From: Actinomycetota bacterium
Lineage (GTDB): Bacteria; Actinomycetota; Actinomycetes; Propionibacteriales; Nocardioidaceae
Length of the DNA stretch: 41,301 nt
Assembly (NCBI GenBank): GCA_009701885.1
Contig: WLJH01000029.1
Coordinates: forward strand, 1-41,301
Reading direction: 5' to 3'
A program made the position numbers and the translations under genes. Within the stretch, counting starts at the first letter, position 1. Each line of letters opens with the position of its first letter. The notes beneath the pieces were generated by a model that made no database searches, was not told the DNA's origin, and saw only the letters and a program-made list of their open reading frames with translations. Below are positions 24,893 to 40,953 of this stretch, piece after piece.

Positions 24893-25975
24893 GTGGAGCC
24901 GAGCGCGCAGGACGTGGTGGACGCCCTCCCCGACGGGGTCCTGCTGGCCGGGCCCGACGAGCGGGTCGAGCTGGTCTCGTCGACGGCCGCCCGGATGCTC
25001 GGCCTGGGGCCCGATGGCCGCACCGCAGCCGTGGGCCGGCCCCTGCGCGAGGTCCTCGCGCTGCGCGACACCGACGGCCAGACCTGGTACGACGTCCACT
25101 GCCCGTTCAGGGGCCTCAGCACCCGCACCGGCGTGCCCGAGCAGTCGTGGCGGCTGCCGGACGGCAGCGAGGTCCTGGTCACCGCCCGGCTGCACCGCGC
25201 CGGCCGTGGCCGACCCGTGGAGCGGGTGGCGGTCAGCCTGCGCTCGGGTCGCGGCCGGGCCCGGCTCGACCGCGACCGCTCCGACCTCGTCGCCACCGTC
25301 GCCCACGAGCTCCGCTCGCCGCTGACCGGCGTCAAGGGCTTCGTGCAGGCGATGCTCAACCGCTGGGACAAGCTCAGCGACGAGCAGAAGAAGCTGATGC
25401 TCACCACGGTCCACGCCGACTCCGACCGGTTGAGCCGGCTGATCGCCGAACTGCTCGACGTGGCCCGGATCGACACCGGCCGCCTGCAGCTGCACCCGCG
25501 CCCGACCGACGTCGCCACGGTCGTGGGCCGGGTCGTGGACTCGATCAGCGCGGGGACCGCCCGCCCGGTGGAGCTGGAGCTGCGGCCCGACCTGCCGCGC
25601 GTCTCCGCCGACCCCGACAAGCTCACCCAGGTCGTCACCAACCTCGTGGAGAACGGGCTGCGCCACGGTGAGGGCACCGTCCGGGTCACCGTGGAGCACC
25701 TCGCGGCCGAGCCGGCCCGGCCCGAGCACCTGGAGGTCCCGGAGTCGGTGCGGATCACCGTCGACGACCAGGGCACCGGCATCCCCGAGGAGCTGCGTCG
25801 CCAGGTCTTCACGAAGTTCTGGAAGCACGGAGCCCGCGGGGGGTCCGGGCTCGGGCTCTACATCGTCGGCGGGCTGACCCGCGCGCACGGCGGGGACGTG
25901 GTCATCGACGACGCCCCTGGTGGCGGGGCACGCATCGTGGTGCGCTGGCCGGTGGAGGACCACCGCACGCGCTGA
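24893..25975 (+). CDS. Orphan cytosolic PAS-domain sensor histidine kinase
   Basis: The 360-residue protein has a PAS-like sensor at about 5-115 (DALPDGVLLAGPDERVELVSS). A HisKA dimer/phosphate-acceptor helix carries His138 in VAHELRSPLTGVKGF. The HATPase domain from about 235 has an N-box with NLVENGLRHG, G1 DDQGTGIP, an F-box region VFTKFWK and G2 GSGLGLYIV. There is no membrane helix, so it should sense an internal signal. No response regulator gene is adjacent. It sits between the rRNA methyltransferase and pheS, a place where kinases are also found in other actinobacteria as I recall. Partner and signal are unknown. Confidence 0.9.
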   Translation: MEPSAQDVVDALPDGVLLAGPDERVELVSSTAARMLGLGPDGRTAAVGRPLREVLALRDTDGQTWYDVHCPFRGLSTRTGVPEQSWRLPDGSEVLVTARLHRAGRGRPVERVAVSLRSGRGRARLDRDRSDLVATVAHELRSPLTGVKGFVQAMLNRWDKLSDEQKKLMLTTVHADSDRLSRLIAELLDVARIDTGRLQLHPRPTDVATVVGRVVDSISAGTARPVELELRPDLPRVSADPDKLTQVVTNLVENGLRHGEGTVRVTVEHLAAEPARPEHLEVPESVRITVDDQGTGIPEELRRQVFTKFWKHGARGGSGLGLYIVGGLTRAHGGDVVIDDAPGGGARIVVRWPVEDHRTR

Positions 25976-26018
25976 CGCTGCGACGTGTGCCGGTTCGTCG
26001 GCGTGGAGGCGCGCTTCC

Positions 26019-26024
26019 TAGACT
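26019..26024 (+). promoter_or_regulatory. -10 box of pheS (leaderless type)
   Basis: TAGACT lies 7 nt before the ATG at 26032. This leaves no room for a T-box or a Phe-peptide attenuator, which control pheST in some other bacteria. Confidence 0.6.
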
Positions 26025-26031
26025 GCGCCTC

Positions 26032-27129
26032 ATGTCCGGTCCGAACTCCGAGTACGACCCCGTCGAGGTCACCCCGCTGCAGGCCGAGCACGTGGCCGCG
26101 GCCCGCGACGAGGCGATCGCCGCCATCGCGGCGGCCGCCGACCTCGAGGCGCTCAAGCAGGTCCGGATCGCCCACACCGGCGACCGCTCCCCGCTGGCCC
26201 TGGCCAACCGGGAGATCGGCGCCCTGCCGCCGCAGGCGCGCAAGGAGGCCGGCCAGCGGATCGGCCAGGCCCGCGGCGCGGTCAACCAGGCGCTCGCCGC
26301 CCGCCAGGAGGTGCTCGAGGCCGAGCACGAGGAGCGGATGCTGGTCGAGGAGACCGTTGACGTGACGCTGCCCACCGACCGCCGCCGCCGAGGCGGTCGG
26401 CACCCGATCACCCTGCAGTCCGAGCTCATCGCCGACATCTTCGTCGCGATGGGCTGGGAGATCGCCGAGGGTCCGGTCGTGGAGGCCGAGTGGCTCAACT
26501 TCGACGCCCTCAACCTGGGGCCCGACCACCCGGCCCGCACCATGCAGGACACCTTCTGGACCGAGCCGGCCGAGCGGCACGTCGTGCTGCGCACCCAGAC
26601 CAGCCCCGTGCAGGCGCGCACCATGCTCACCCGCACGCCCCCGATCTACGTCGCCTGCCCCGGCCGCGTGTTCCGCACCGACGAGTACGACGCCACGCAC
26701 TCCCCGATGTTCCACCAGGTCGAGGGCCTGGTCGTCGACGAGGGCATCACCATGGCGCACCTCAAGGGCTCGCTGGACCACCTCGCCTCGCAGCTGTTCG
26801 GTGCCGGCATCGACACGCGGTTCCGGCCGTCGTACTTCCCCTTCACCGAGCCCTCGGCCGAGGTCGACGTGCGGTGCTTCGTCTGCCGCGGGGTGGACGC
26901 TGACTCGTGCCGCACCTGTCGCGGCGAGGGCTGGATCGAGTGGGGCGGCTGCGGTGTCGTGAACCCGCGCGTGCTCGTCGCGTGCGGCGTGGACCCCGAG
27001 CGCTACTCCGGCTTCGCCTTCGGCATGGGCATCGACCGCAGCTTCATGTTCCGCCACAACCTCGAGGACCTGCGACCGCTCTTCGAGGGCGACGTCCGGT
27101 TCAGCGCCGCCTTCGGCACCGAGATCTGA
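26032..27129 (+). CDS. pheS: Phenylalanine-tRNA ligase alpha subunit
   Basis: The catalytic subunit of the alpha2-beta2 enzyme charges tRNA-Phe. The 365-residue protein has an N-terminal coiled-coil tRNA arm (about 10-95) and the class II core. Motif 2 is FRTDEYDATHSPMFHQVEGL, motif 3 is near GFAFGMGIDR, and FDALNLGPDHPAR is a family signature. Four cysteines in CFVCRGVDADSCRTC form a small zinc-like knuckle, as in many PheS. The ATG at 26032 is supported by the -10 box; an upstream in-frame start at 25987 would lie before the promoter. pheT follows after 13 bp. Confidence 0.96.
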   Translation: MSGPNSEYDPVEVTPLQAEHVAAARDEAIAAIAAAADLEALKQVRIAHTGDRSPLALANREIGALPPQARKEAGQRIGQARGAVNQALAARQEVLEAEHEERMLVEETVDVTLPTDRRRRGGRHPITLQSELIADIFVAMGWEIAEGPVVEAEWLNFDALNLGPDHPARTMQDTFWTEPAERHVVLRTQTSPVQARTMLTRTPPIYVACPGRVFRTDEYDATHSPMFHQVEGLVVDEGITMAHLKGSLDHLASQLFGAGIDTRFRPSYFPFTEPSAEVDVRCFVCRGVDADSCRTCRGEGWIEWGGCGVVNPRVLVACGVDPERYSGFAFGMGIDRSFMFRHNLEDLRPLFEGDVRFSAAFGTEI

Positions 27130-27142
27130 GAAGAGACCTTTG

Positions 27143-29632
27143 ATGTTGGCCCCCAAGTCCTGGATCCTCGAGCACGTCGACGTGCCGGAGGGCACCTCCA
27201 CCGACGAGCTCACCGCCCGCCTGACCCTCACCGGGCTCAAGCTCGAGGCGATCGAGTCGGCCGGTGCCGACATCAGCGGCCCGCTGGTCGTCGGCCGGGT
27301 GCTCACCAAGGAGCCGGAGCCGCAGAAGAACGGCAAGACCATCAACTGGTGCACCGTCGACGTCGGCGACGCCAACGGCACCGGCGAGCCCCAGGGGATC
27401 GTCTGCGGAGCGCACAACTTCGAGCCCGGCGACCTGGTCGTCGTGGTGCTCCCGGGCGGCGTGCTGCCCGGCGGCTTCGAGATCAGCGCCCGCAAGACCT
27501 ACGGACACGTCTCCGCGGGCATGATCTGCTCGGCCCGCGAGCTCGGCCTGGGCGAGGACCACGACGGCATCATCGTGCTGCCCGCCGACGCCGGGGAGCC
27601 CGGCCAGGACGTGCGCGGCATCCTCGGTCTCGACGAGGAGGTCATCGAGCTCGAGGTCAACCCCGACCGGGCCTACGCCCTGTCGATCCGCGGCATCGCC
27701 CGCGAGGTCGCCGTGTCGGTCCCGGGCGCCACCGGCTTCCGCGACCCCGCCCTGCGCGACACCCCGCCGGCCGACGACCAGGGCCACCCCGTGCGGCTCG
27801 AGGACACCACCGGCTGCCCGGTCTTCGTCGCTCGCACCGTCAGCGGCTTCGACCCCACCGCACCCACCCCCGACTTCATCGCCCAGCGGATCACCGCCGC
27901 CGGCATGCGGCCGATCTCCCTGGCCGTCGACGTCACCAACTACGTCATGCTCGAGACCGGCCGCCCGATCCACGGCTACGACGCCGACAAGGTCCAGGGC
28001 GCGATCGTGGTCCGTCGCGCGAGCGAGGGCGAGCAGCTCACCACGCTCGACGGCACCCGGCGCACGCTCACCGCCGAGGACCTCGTGGTCTGCGACGACT
28101 CCGGGCCGATCGGCCTCGGCGGCGTCATGGGCGGCGAGTCCACCGAGATCTCGGCGACCACCACCCGGGTGCTCGTGGAGTCGGCCCACTGGGACGCGGT
28201 CTCGATGTTCCGCACCGGCCGCCGGCACAAGATCACCTCCGAGGCTGGCAAGCGCAACGAGCGCGGCGTCGACCCGACGATCTGCGAGGCCGCGGCCGAC
28301 CGAGTGGTCGAGCTCCTGACGACGTACGGCGGCGCGAGCGCCGAGCCCGGCGTGACCGTCGTGGGGGAGGCCCCGGCGATGCCGACGGTCACCATGGCGC
28401 TCGACCTGCCGGCCCGCGTGTCCGGGCTCCCCATCGAGCCGGCCACGACCGTGGCCTACCTCGAGGCCGTCGGCTGCACGGTCAGCGTCGACGGGGAGAC
28501 CCTCACCGCGACCCCGCCGCCGTGGCGTCCCGACGTCACCGACCCCTACGACCTGGTCGAGGAGGTCGTGCGGCTCGTCGGCTACGACACCATCCCCTCG
28601 GTCCTCCCCGCCGCTCCCGGCGGCCGCGGACTGACGCGTGCCCAGCAGCTGCGCCGCCGGATCGGCCGGACCCTGGCCGGCGCCGGCTGGGTCGAGGTCG
28701 TCGACTTCCCCTTCGTCGGCGAGGCGGACCTCGACGCGCTCGGCCTGGAGGCCGACGACCCGCGCCGGACCGTGCTGCGGCTCTCGAACCCGCTCAGCAG
28801 CGAGGCCCCCGCGATGACGACCACGCTGCTCCCGGCGCTGCTGCGCACGGCCGGTCGCAACGTCGGTCTGGGCGCCTCCTCGGTGGCGGTCTTCGAGACC
28901 GCGACGGTGACGCTGCCGCGCTCCAGCGAGGCGGCGCCGATCCTGCCGGTCGACCGCCGGCCCACGGACGCCGAGCTCGACGCCCTGGTCAAGGCGCTGC
29001 CCGACCAGCCGCTGCACCTGGGCCTGGTCGCCGCCGGCGAGGCCGACCCGGCCGGCTGGTGGGGCCCCGGTCGCCCCGTGGAGTGGTCCGACGCCGTCGA
29101 CGCGGTGCGCGCGGTCGCCGACGCACTCGGTCTCGAGCTCGACGTCCGGCCCGCGACCCTCGCCCCCTGGCACCCCGGCCGCTGCGCGGAGCTGCGGCTC
29201 GGCGACGCGCTCGTCGGCCACGCCGGCGAGCTGCACCCGCGGGTCTGCACGACCTTCGGCCTGCCGGCCCGCTCGGTCGCCGCCGAGGTCGACCTCGACG
29301 TCCTCATCCAGCACGCCGTGCACCTGCGGCCCGCGCCGACCTTCTCGACCTTCCCGGCCGCCAAGGAGGACGTCGCCCTGGTGGTCGAGGAGTCCGTGGA
29401 GGCCGCCGCGGTCGAGGCCGCCCTGCGCGAGGGTGCCGGTGAGCTGCTGGAGTCGATCCGGCTTTTCGACGTCTACCGCAGCGAGCAGCTGGGGGAGGGC
29501 CGCAAGTCCCTGGCCTTCGCCCTGCGCTTCCGCGCCCCCGACCGCACCCTCACCGACGAGGACACCACCGCCGCCCGCGAGGCGGCCGTGGCCCTCGCTG
29601 CCGAGCGCACCGGAGCCGTCCAGCGCGCCTGA
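27143..29632 (+). CDS. pheT: Phenylalanine-tRNA ligase beta subunit
   Basis: The 829-residue subunit binds and edits tRNA-Phe. Domains in order: an N-terminal piece (APKSWILEHVDVP), an EMAP/OB tRNA-binding domain at about 45-155 (VCGAHNFEPGD), B3/B4 editing domain at about 210-385, B5 at about 410-480, the catalytic-like core at about 490-730, and the FDX-ACB anticodon-binding domain at the end (FPAAKEDVALVVEE, DVYRSEQLGEGRKSLAF). Length is typical. I use the ATG at 27143; a TTG lies directly before it. Its stop is followed by a pair of 22-bp repeats and a converging gene. Confidence 0.96.
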   Translation: MLAPKSWILEHVDVPEGTSTDELTARLTLTGLKLEAIESAGADISGPLVVGRVLTKEPEPQKNGKTINWCTVDVGDANGTGEPQGIVCGAHNFEPGDLVVVVLPGGVLPGGFEISARKTYGHVSAGMICSARELGLGEDHDGIIVLPADAGEPGQDVRGILGLDEEVIELEVNPDRAYALSIRGIAREVAVSVPGATGFRDPALRDTPPADDQGHPVRLEDTTGCPVFVARTVSGFDPTAPTPDFIAQRITAAGMRPISLAVDVTNYVMLETGRPIHGYDADKVQGAIVVRRASEGEQLTTLDGTRRTLTAEDLVVCDDSGPIGLGGVMGGESTEISATTTRVLVESAHWDAVSMFRTGRRHKITSEAGKRNERGVDPTICEAAADRVVELLTTYGGASAEPGVTVVGEAPAMPTVTMALDLPARVSGLPIEPATTVAYLEAVGCTVSVDGETLTATPPPWRPDVTDPYDLVEEVVRLVGYDTIPSVLPAAPGGRGLTRAQQLRRRIGRTLAGAGWVEVVDFPFVGEADLDALGLEADDPRRTVLRLSNPLSSEAPAMTTTLLPALLRTAGRNVGLGASSVAVFETATVTLPRSSEAAPILPVDRRPTDAELDALVKALPDQPLHLGLVAAGEADPAGWWGPGRPVEWSDAVDAVRAVADALGLELDVRPATLAPWHPGRCAELRLGDALVGHAGELHPRVCTTFGLPARSVAAEVDLDVLIQHAVHLRPAPTFSTFPAAKEDVALVVEESVEAAAVEAALREGAGELLESIRLFDVYRSEQLGEGRKSLAFALRFRAPDRTLTDEDTTAAREAAVALAAERTGAVQRA

Positions 29633-29641
29633 GCCCCGCGT

Positions 29642-29682
29642 GACCCGTCGCCAGGTTGCGCGCGACCCGGCGCCAGGTGTCA
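29642..29682. repeat. Pair of 22-bp repeats, locus 3 (divergent relative)
   Basis: One full unit at 29642-29663 (GACCCGTCGCCAGG then TTGCGCGC) is followed by a second, partial unit from 29664 (GACCCGGCGCCAGG). The second runs into the stop codon of the converging gene. Period and 15 of 22 positions agree with the repeat family at 7828 and 20644 when aligned from GAC. Confidence 0.55.
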
Positions 29683-30471
29683 GTCGATCGGCTGGTCCAC
29701 GGCCTCCAGGAACGCCGCGAACGCCGCCGCGGACCCGCTGACCGCCAACCGCCCCCGGTCCGTACGACGCCAGAGCCACGTGTCCACGTCGGCGGCCGTC
29801 CCGCGCACGACCGCGTCGGCCGCCGCGTCGTCAGCGGCGCGCACGAGGTGCGGCACGTCGTAGGCCGTCCCCGAGCCCGGGTCCGTGCCGATGAACCGTC
29901 CGGTCCGCAGCACCAGCCGGTCCCCGGTGTCGCTGAGCTCGAGGGCGGTGGTGTGCCCGTCGGGGGTGAAGGCCCCCCAGGCCGGGGGCTCCCCGCCCTT
30001 CATCACGTCCACGACCTCGGCCACGCCGTCCGCGGCGAGATCAGCGGGCAGCGGGGTCACCGCGCCGGCGGCCAGCTCGGCGTCGAGCCGGTGGACCATC
30101 GCCTCGTGCGCCTGGCGGCGCTGGGTGAAGCCGACGGTCTGCTCGTCCGCCCAGGTCCACGCCGGCTCGTCCGGCCGGAGCGAGCCGAGCAGCCCGGCGA
30201 GCCGCTCCGAGGCCTCGTCGAAGAACGCCAGCAGGCCCTCGCGGTCCGCGGGTCGCGGCGGGTGCTCCTCGGGCGGGCCGGCCGGGCGCGACCCGACGAC
30301 CTCGCCCCAGAACCACTGCACCTCGCCCAGGTGCCACAGCAGGTCGTCGGCGTCCCAGTCCGGGCACGACGGCACCCGGGCCACCGACGGGGTGGTGGCG
30401 ACGACCTCGCGGAAGCGGGTTGACTCCCGACGCAGGTGGGCAACGTAGTCGGCAGGGTCGAGGCGGCTCAT
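29680..30471 (-). CDS. Mycothiol-dependent maleylpyruvate isomerase-family protein
   Basis: The 263-residue protein has the DinB-like four-helix metal-binding domain at about 8-150. The metal ligands are suggested by LLWHLGEVQWFWG (His47) and RRQAHEAMVHRLDAE (two more histidines). A second, SCP2-like domain occupies about 160-263. The family contains mycothiol-dependent maleylpyruvate isomerase and many actinobacterial proteins of unknown substrate. No aromatic degradation genes are nearby, so the specific reaction is not supported. The ATG at 30471 follows a TAGGTT -10 box by 6 nt. It converges with pheT and diverges from argC. Confidence 0.8.
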   Translation of the reverse strand: MSRLDPADYVAHLRRESTRFREVVATTPSVARVPSCPDWDADDLLWHLGEVQWFWGEVVGSRPAGPPEEHPPRPADREGLLAFFDEASERLAGLLGSLRPDEPAWTWADEQTVGFTQRRQAHEAMVHRLDAELAAGAVTPLPADLAADGVAEVVDVMKGGEPPAWGAFTPDGHTTALELSDTGDRLVLRTGRFIGTDPGSGTAYDVPHLVRAADDAAADAVVRGTAADVDTWLWRRTDRGRLAVSGSAAAFAAFLEAVDQPID

Positions 30472-30473
30472 GA

Positions 30474-32748
<2,275 letters not shown>

Positions 32749-32752
<4 letters not shown>

Positions 32753-33735
32753 GCGACGACAAGACGACCCCCGCCAGCAACCCCGCCCTGGACCCCGCGT
32801 CGATGGTCTTCAGCGAGGTCCCGCCCGCCGACTCCGCGAAGGCAGGGGTCCTGGCCGGCGCCCTGCCCTGGCTCAAGCGCTACCACGGCAAGGTGATCGT
32901 GGTGAAGTACGGCGGCAACGCGATGACCGACGACGGCCTCAAGCGTGCCTTCGCCGAGGACATCGCCTTCCTGCGCTTCGCCGGCTTCAAGCCCGTCGTG
33001 GTCCACGGCGGCGGCCCGCAGATCTCGACGATGCTGGACAAGCTCGGCATCGAGTCGGAGTTCCGCGGCGGGCTGCGCGTCACCACGCCCGAGGCCATGG
33101 ACGTGGTCCGGATGGTCCTGGTCGGCCAGGTCCAGCGCGAGCTGGTCGGGCTGATCAACTCCCACGGCCCCCTGGCCGTCGGCATGTCGGGCGAGGACGC
33201 CGGTCTCTTCACCGCCGAGCCCACCAACACCATCGTCGACGGCGAGGAGGTCGACCTCGGGCTGGTCGGCGAGGTCGCCAAGGTCCGCCCCGAGGCGGTC
33301 CTCGACATCATCGAGGCCGGGCGCATCCCGGTCGTCTCGAGCGTCGCGCCCGACGTCCACGGCGCGGTGCACAACGTCAACGCCGACACCGCGGCCGCGG
33401 CCCTGGCGGTCGCGCTCGGTGCCGAGAAGCTCCTGGTCCTCACCGACGTCGAGGGGCTCTACCGCGACTGGCCCGACAGCGACGACGTGATCTACGAGAT
33501 CAGCCCCGAGACCCTCGGCGAGCTGCTTCCCACGCTGGCCAGCGGGATGGTCCCCAAGATGGAGGCCTGCCGCAAGGCGGTGGCCGAGGGCGTCCCGCGG
33601 GCCACCGTCGTCGACGGTCGCGAGCCGCACGCGGTGCTGCTGGAGCTCTTCACCGACGAGGGCGTCGGCACCCAGGTGCTTCCCGGCGTCGACACCAAGG
33701 TCCGCAAGGCCCGGCAGCAGGCGGTGGTCAAGTGA
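32749..33735 (+). CDS. argB: Acetylglutamate kinase
   Basis: The enzyme phosphorylates N-acetylglutamate. The 328-residue protein has VVKYGGNAM (phosphate loop), VVHGGGPQI and [11 protein letters not shown], all amino-acid-kinase motifs. The N-terminal extension of about 40 residues before the core is the type of helix that supports hexamers and arginine feedback inhibition, so feedback control is plausible. The C-terminus reads [12 protein letters not shown]. The ATG overlaps the argJ stop; argD overlaps its end by 4 bp. Confidence 0.96.
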
Positions 33736-34910
33736 GCACCCCCACGAGCGACCTCACCGAGCGCTACGCCCACGCGCTCATGAACACCTTCGGCCCGCCC
33801 AAGCTGGCGCTGGTCCGGGGCGAGGGCACCCACGTCTGGGACGAGCACGGCAAGGAGTACGTCGACCTGCTCGGCGGCATCGCCGTCAACTCCCTCGGCC
33901 ACGCCCACCCGGCCCTGGTCGCCGCGGTCACCGAGCAGCTGCAGACCCTCGGCCACGTCTCCAACTTCTTCACCACCGGTCCTCAGGTCGAGCTGGCCGA
34001 GAAGCTCCTCGCGCTGCTCGGAGGCCATGACGGCAAGGTCTTCCTCGCCAACTCCGGCGCCGAGGCCAACGAGGGCGCCTTCAAGCTGACCCGGCGCACC
34101 GGCCGCACCCACGTGGTCGCGGCCGAGGGCGGCTTCCACGGCCGCACGATGGGCGCGCTCGCGCTCACGAGCAAGGCGGCCTACCGCGAGCCGTTCGAGC
34201 CGCTGCCGGGCGAGGTCACCTTCGTCCCGTACGGCGACGTCGAGGCGCTCGCCGCCGCCGTCACCGACCAGACCGCCGCGATCTGCCTGGAGCCGATCCA
34301 GGGCGAGGCCGGCGTCGTGGTCGCGCCCGACGGCTACCTCGCCGCGGCCCGCGCGATCGCCGACGAGCACGGTGCGCTGCTGTGGCTCGACGAGGTGCAG
34401 TCCGGCGTCGGCCGCACGGGCGAGTGGTTCGCCCACCTGCGTCACGGCGTGGTCCCCGACGTGGTCACGCTCGCCAAGGGGCTGGGCGGTGGCTACCCGA
34501 TCGGCGCCGTCGTCGGTCTGGGACGGGCCGCCGACCTCCTCCAGCCGGGCAACCACGGCACCACCTTCGGCGGCAACCCCGTCGCGTGCGCCGCGGCCCT
34601 CGCCGTCCTTGCCACGATCGAGGGCGAGCAGCTGCTCGAGCACGTCACCGTCCTCGGGCAGAAGGTCCGCGACGGCCTGGCCGCCGACCCCCGCGTCACC
34701 GAGGTCCGGGGCGAGGGGCTGCTCGTCGGCCTGGACCTCGTCTCCGAGACCGCGGCCCAGGTGGTCGAGGCCGCCCAGCACGCGGGCTTCATCGTCAACG
34801 CCCCCACGCCGCGGCGCATCCGGCTCGCCCCGCCGCTGGTCCTCACCGACGAGGACGCCGCCGCCTTCCTGGCCGCCTGGCCGGGCATCCTCGACGCCGC
34901 GGGGGTGTGA
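33732..34910 (+). CDS. argD: Acetylornithine aminotransferase
   Basis: This PLP enzyme transfers an amino group from glutamate to N-acetylglutamate semialdehyde. The 392-residue protein has [13 protein letters not shown] (cofactor phosphate site), [18 protein letters not shown] and the PLP lysine 249 in [15 protein letters not shown]. The usual [11 protein letters not shown] segment reads [13 protein letters not shown]. The GTG overlaps argB by 4 bp, and argF begins one base after the stop. Confidence 0.96.
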   Translation: MSTPTSDLTERYAHALMNTFGPPKLALVRGEGTHVWDEHGKEYVDLLGGIAVNSLGHAHPALVAAVTEQLQTLGHVSNFFTTGPQVELAEKLLALLGGHDGKVFLANSGAEANEGAFKLTRRTGRTHVVAAEGGFHGRTMGALALTSKAAYREPFEPLPGEVTFVPYGDVEALAAAVTDQTAAICLEPIQGEAGVVVAPDGYLAAARAIADEHGALLWLDEVQSGVGRTGEWFAHLRHGVVPDVVTLAKGLGGGYPIGAVVGLGRAADLLQPGNHGTTFGGNPVACAAALAVLATIEGEQLLEHVTVLGQKVRDGLAADPRVTEVRGEGLLVGLDLVSETAAQVVEAAQHAGFIVNAPTPRRIRLAPPLVLTDEDAAAFLAAWPGILDAAGV

Positions 34911-34911
34911 G

Positions 34912-35861
34912 GTGCCCGCCCCGACCCTGCGCCACTTCCTGCGCGACGACGACCTGAGCCCGGCCGAGCAGGCCGAGGTCCTCGACCTCGCGGCCGCCAT
35001 GAAGCGCTCGCCGTACGACGCCAAGCCGCTCGCCGGTCCGCAGTCGGTCGCGATGATCTTCGACAAGCCGACCCTGCGCACCCAGGTCTCCTTCGGCGCC
35101 GGCATCGCCGAGCTCGGGGGCAACCCGATGCTCGTCGAGGGCCGGCTCGCCGGGATCGGTGTCCGCGAGTCCGTCGAGGACGTCGCGCGCGTGCTGGGCC
35201 GCCAGGTCTCGGTGGTCGTGTGGCGTACGTTCCACCAGTCCGACCTCGACACGATGGCCGCGCACGCGGGCGTCCCGGTGGTCAACGCGCTCACCGACGA
35301 CTTCCACCCGTGCCAGCTCATCGCGGACCTGCTGACGGTCCGCGAGCACAAGGGCGACCTCGCCGGCCTGACCGTGGCGTTCGTCGGCGACGGCGCCTGC
35401 AACATGGGCAACTCCTGGCTGCTGGCCGGCACCACCGCCGGCATGCACGTGCGGGTCAGCGCGCCGCAGGGCTTCATGCCCTCGGAGGCGATGTTCGAGC
35501 GCGCCCGCGAGATCGCCGCGGGCACGGGTGGCTCCGCCGTCGCCGAGCCCGACCCGCGCACGGCCGTCGCCGGGGCCGACGTCGTCGTCACCGACACCTG
35601 GATCTCGATGGGCAAGGAGAGCGAGGAGTCCGCACGGGCGGCGGCCTTCGCGGCCTGGTCCCTGGACGCCGAGCTGCTCGCCTGCGCGGGGCCGGACGCC
35701 ATCGTGCTGCACTGCCTGCCGGCGTACCGCGGCAAGGAGATCTCCGCCGAGGTGCTCGAGGGCCCGCAGAGCGCGGTCTGGGACGAGGCCGAGAACCGCC
35801 GGCACGCCCAGAAGGCCGTGCTCGCGTGGCTGCTGCGCGCCAAGGAGGGGGCGTTGCTGCG

Positions 35862-35865
<4 letters not shown>
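34912..35865 (+). CDS. argF: Ornithine carbamoyltransferase
   Basis: The enzyme makes citrulline from ornithine and carbamoyl phosphate. The 317-residue protein has [12 protein letters not shown], the ornithine-side motif and catalytic cysteine loop [11 protein letters not shown], and [13 protein letters not shown]. The carbamoyl-phosphate loop, STRTR in most relatives, reads PTLRTQ at residues 53-58. I believe this variant also occurs in other actinobacterial ArgF, so activity is not in doubt. The GTG at 34912 gives the usual start ([12 protein letters not shown]). It overlaps argR by 4 bp. Confidence 0.94.
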
Positions 35866-40491
<4,626 letters not shown>

Positions 40492-40659
40492 GGTGACCCC
40501 CGATTTTGTGTGCTCCCGGGGCATGTGTAATGTTCCCTCTCGCCGCGGCAAGCGGAACTCCTCGGAGCGAAGGCCCTCGGGCCGGCTCGAACAAGGGGTT
40601 CCTGCACGTCCGCAGCACGGAGGCTCACCAGCCTGCCAAACGCCAGCAGCTCCCCGGAG

Positions 40660-40688
40660 TTGACGAGGCCGAGACAGACCGGTAAGTT
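40660..40688 (+). promoter_or_regulatory. rrn promoter
   Basis: TTGACG at 40660-40665 and TAAGTT at 40683-40688 are 17 bp apart, the best housekeeping promoter match in the gap 40492-40956. It lies about 270 bp before mature 16S. A weaker TGTAAT at 40526-40531 may be part of another promoter. The rest of 40492-40659 shows nothing I can name. Confidence 0.75.
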
Positions 40689-40744
40689 TCTGCAGGTTGC
40701 CCCGCCGCCGGTCGCGAGAGCGAACGGGACGATGCGCGTCTGAT

Positions 40745-40767
40745 TCTTGAGAACTCAACAGTGTGTC
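40745..40767 (+). promoter_or_regulatory. rRNA antitermination (boxA-like) element
   Basis: CTTGAGAACTCAACAGTGTG contains the palindrome TTGAG-AA-CTCAA at 40747-40758. It closely resembles the TTTGAGAACTCAA box in mycobacterial rrn leaders, which is linked to Nus-factor antitermination. Confidence 0.6.
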
Positions 40768-40850
40768 ATAGTCGACGAATTAGTTTGTTATGCCCCGTCT
40801 TCTATGCAGCCTTGGTGGTTGTGTGGTTGATGGTTTCTTTGACAATGATT

Positions 40851-40908
40851 CTGACAAAGTTCCTGGCCCCTGTGAGGGGGTTGGGTGTCAGTGTCTCCTG
40901 TCAGGGGC
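40851..40908 (+). other. Hairpin structure in the AT-rich rrn leader
   Basis: CTGACA (40851-40856) pairs with TGTCAG (40886-40891) around an inner stem 40862-40870/40877-40885 that uses several G-U pairs. A competing stem pairs GCCCCTG (40866-40872) with CAGGGGC (40902-40908). Such alternatives are usual in precursor rRNA leaders. The stretch 40757-40956 is far richer in A and T than the rest of the window. Confidence 0.5.
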
Positions 40909-40953
40909 ATCTCTTTTTCCATGATCATCTTTGGGTGGTTGTGGTGTTGTTTT

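Noticed and set aside
25976..26031. T-box or attenuator before pheS
   Set aside because: The 56-bp gap contains a -10 box next to the start codon and no stem-loop or T-box core.
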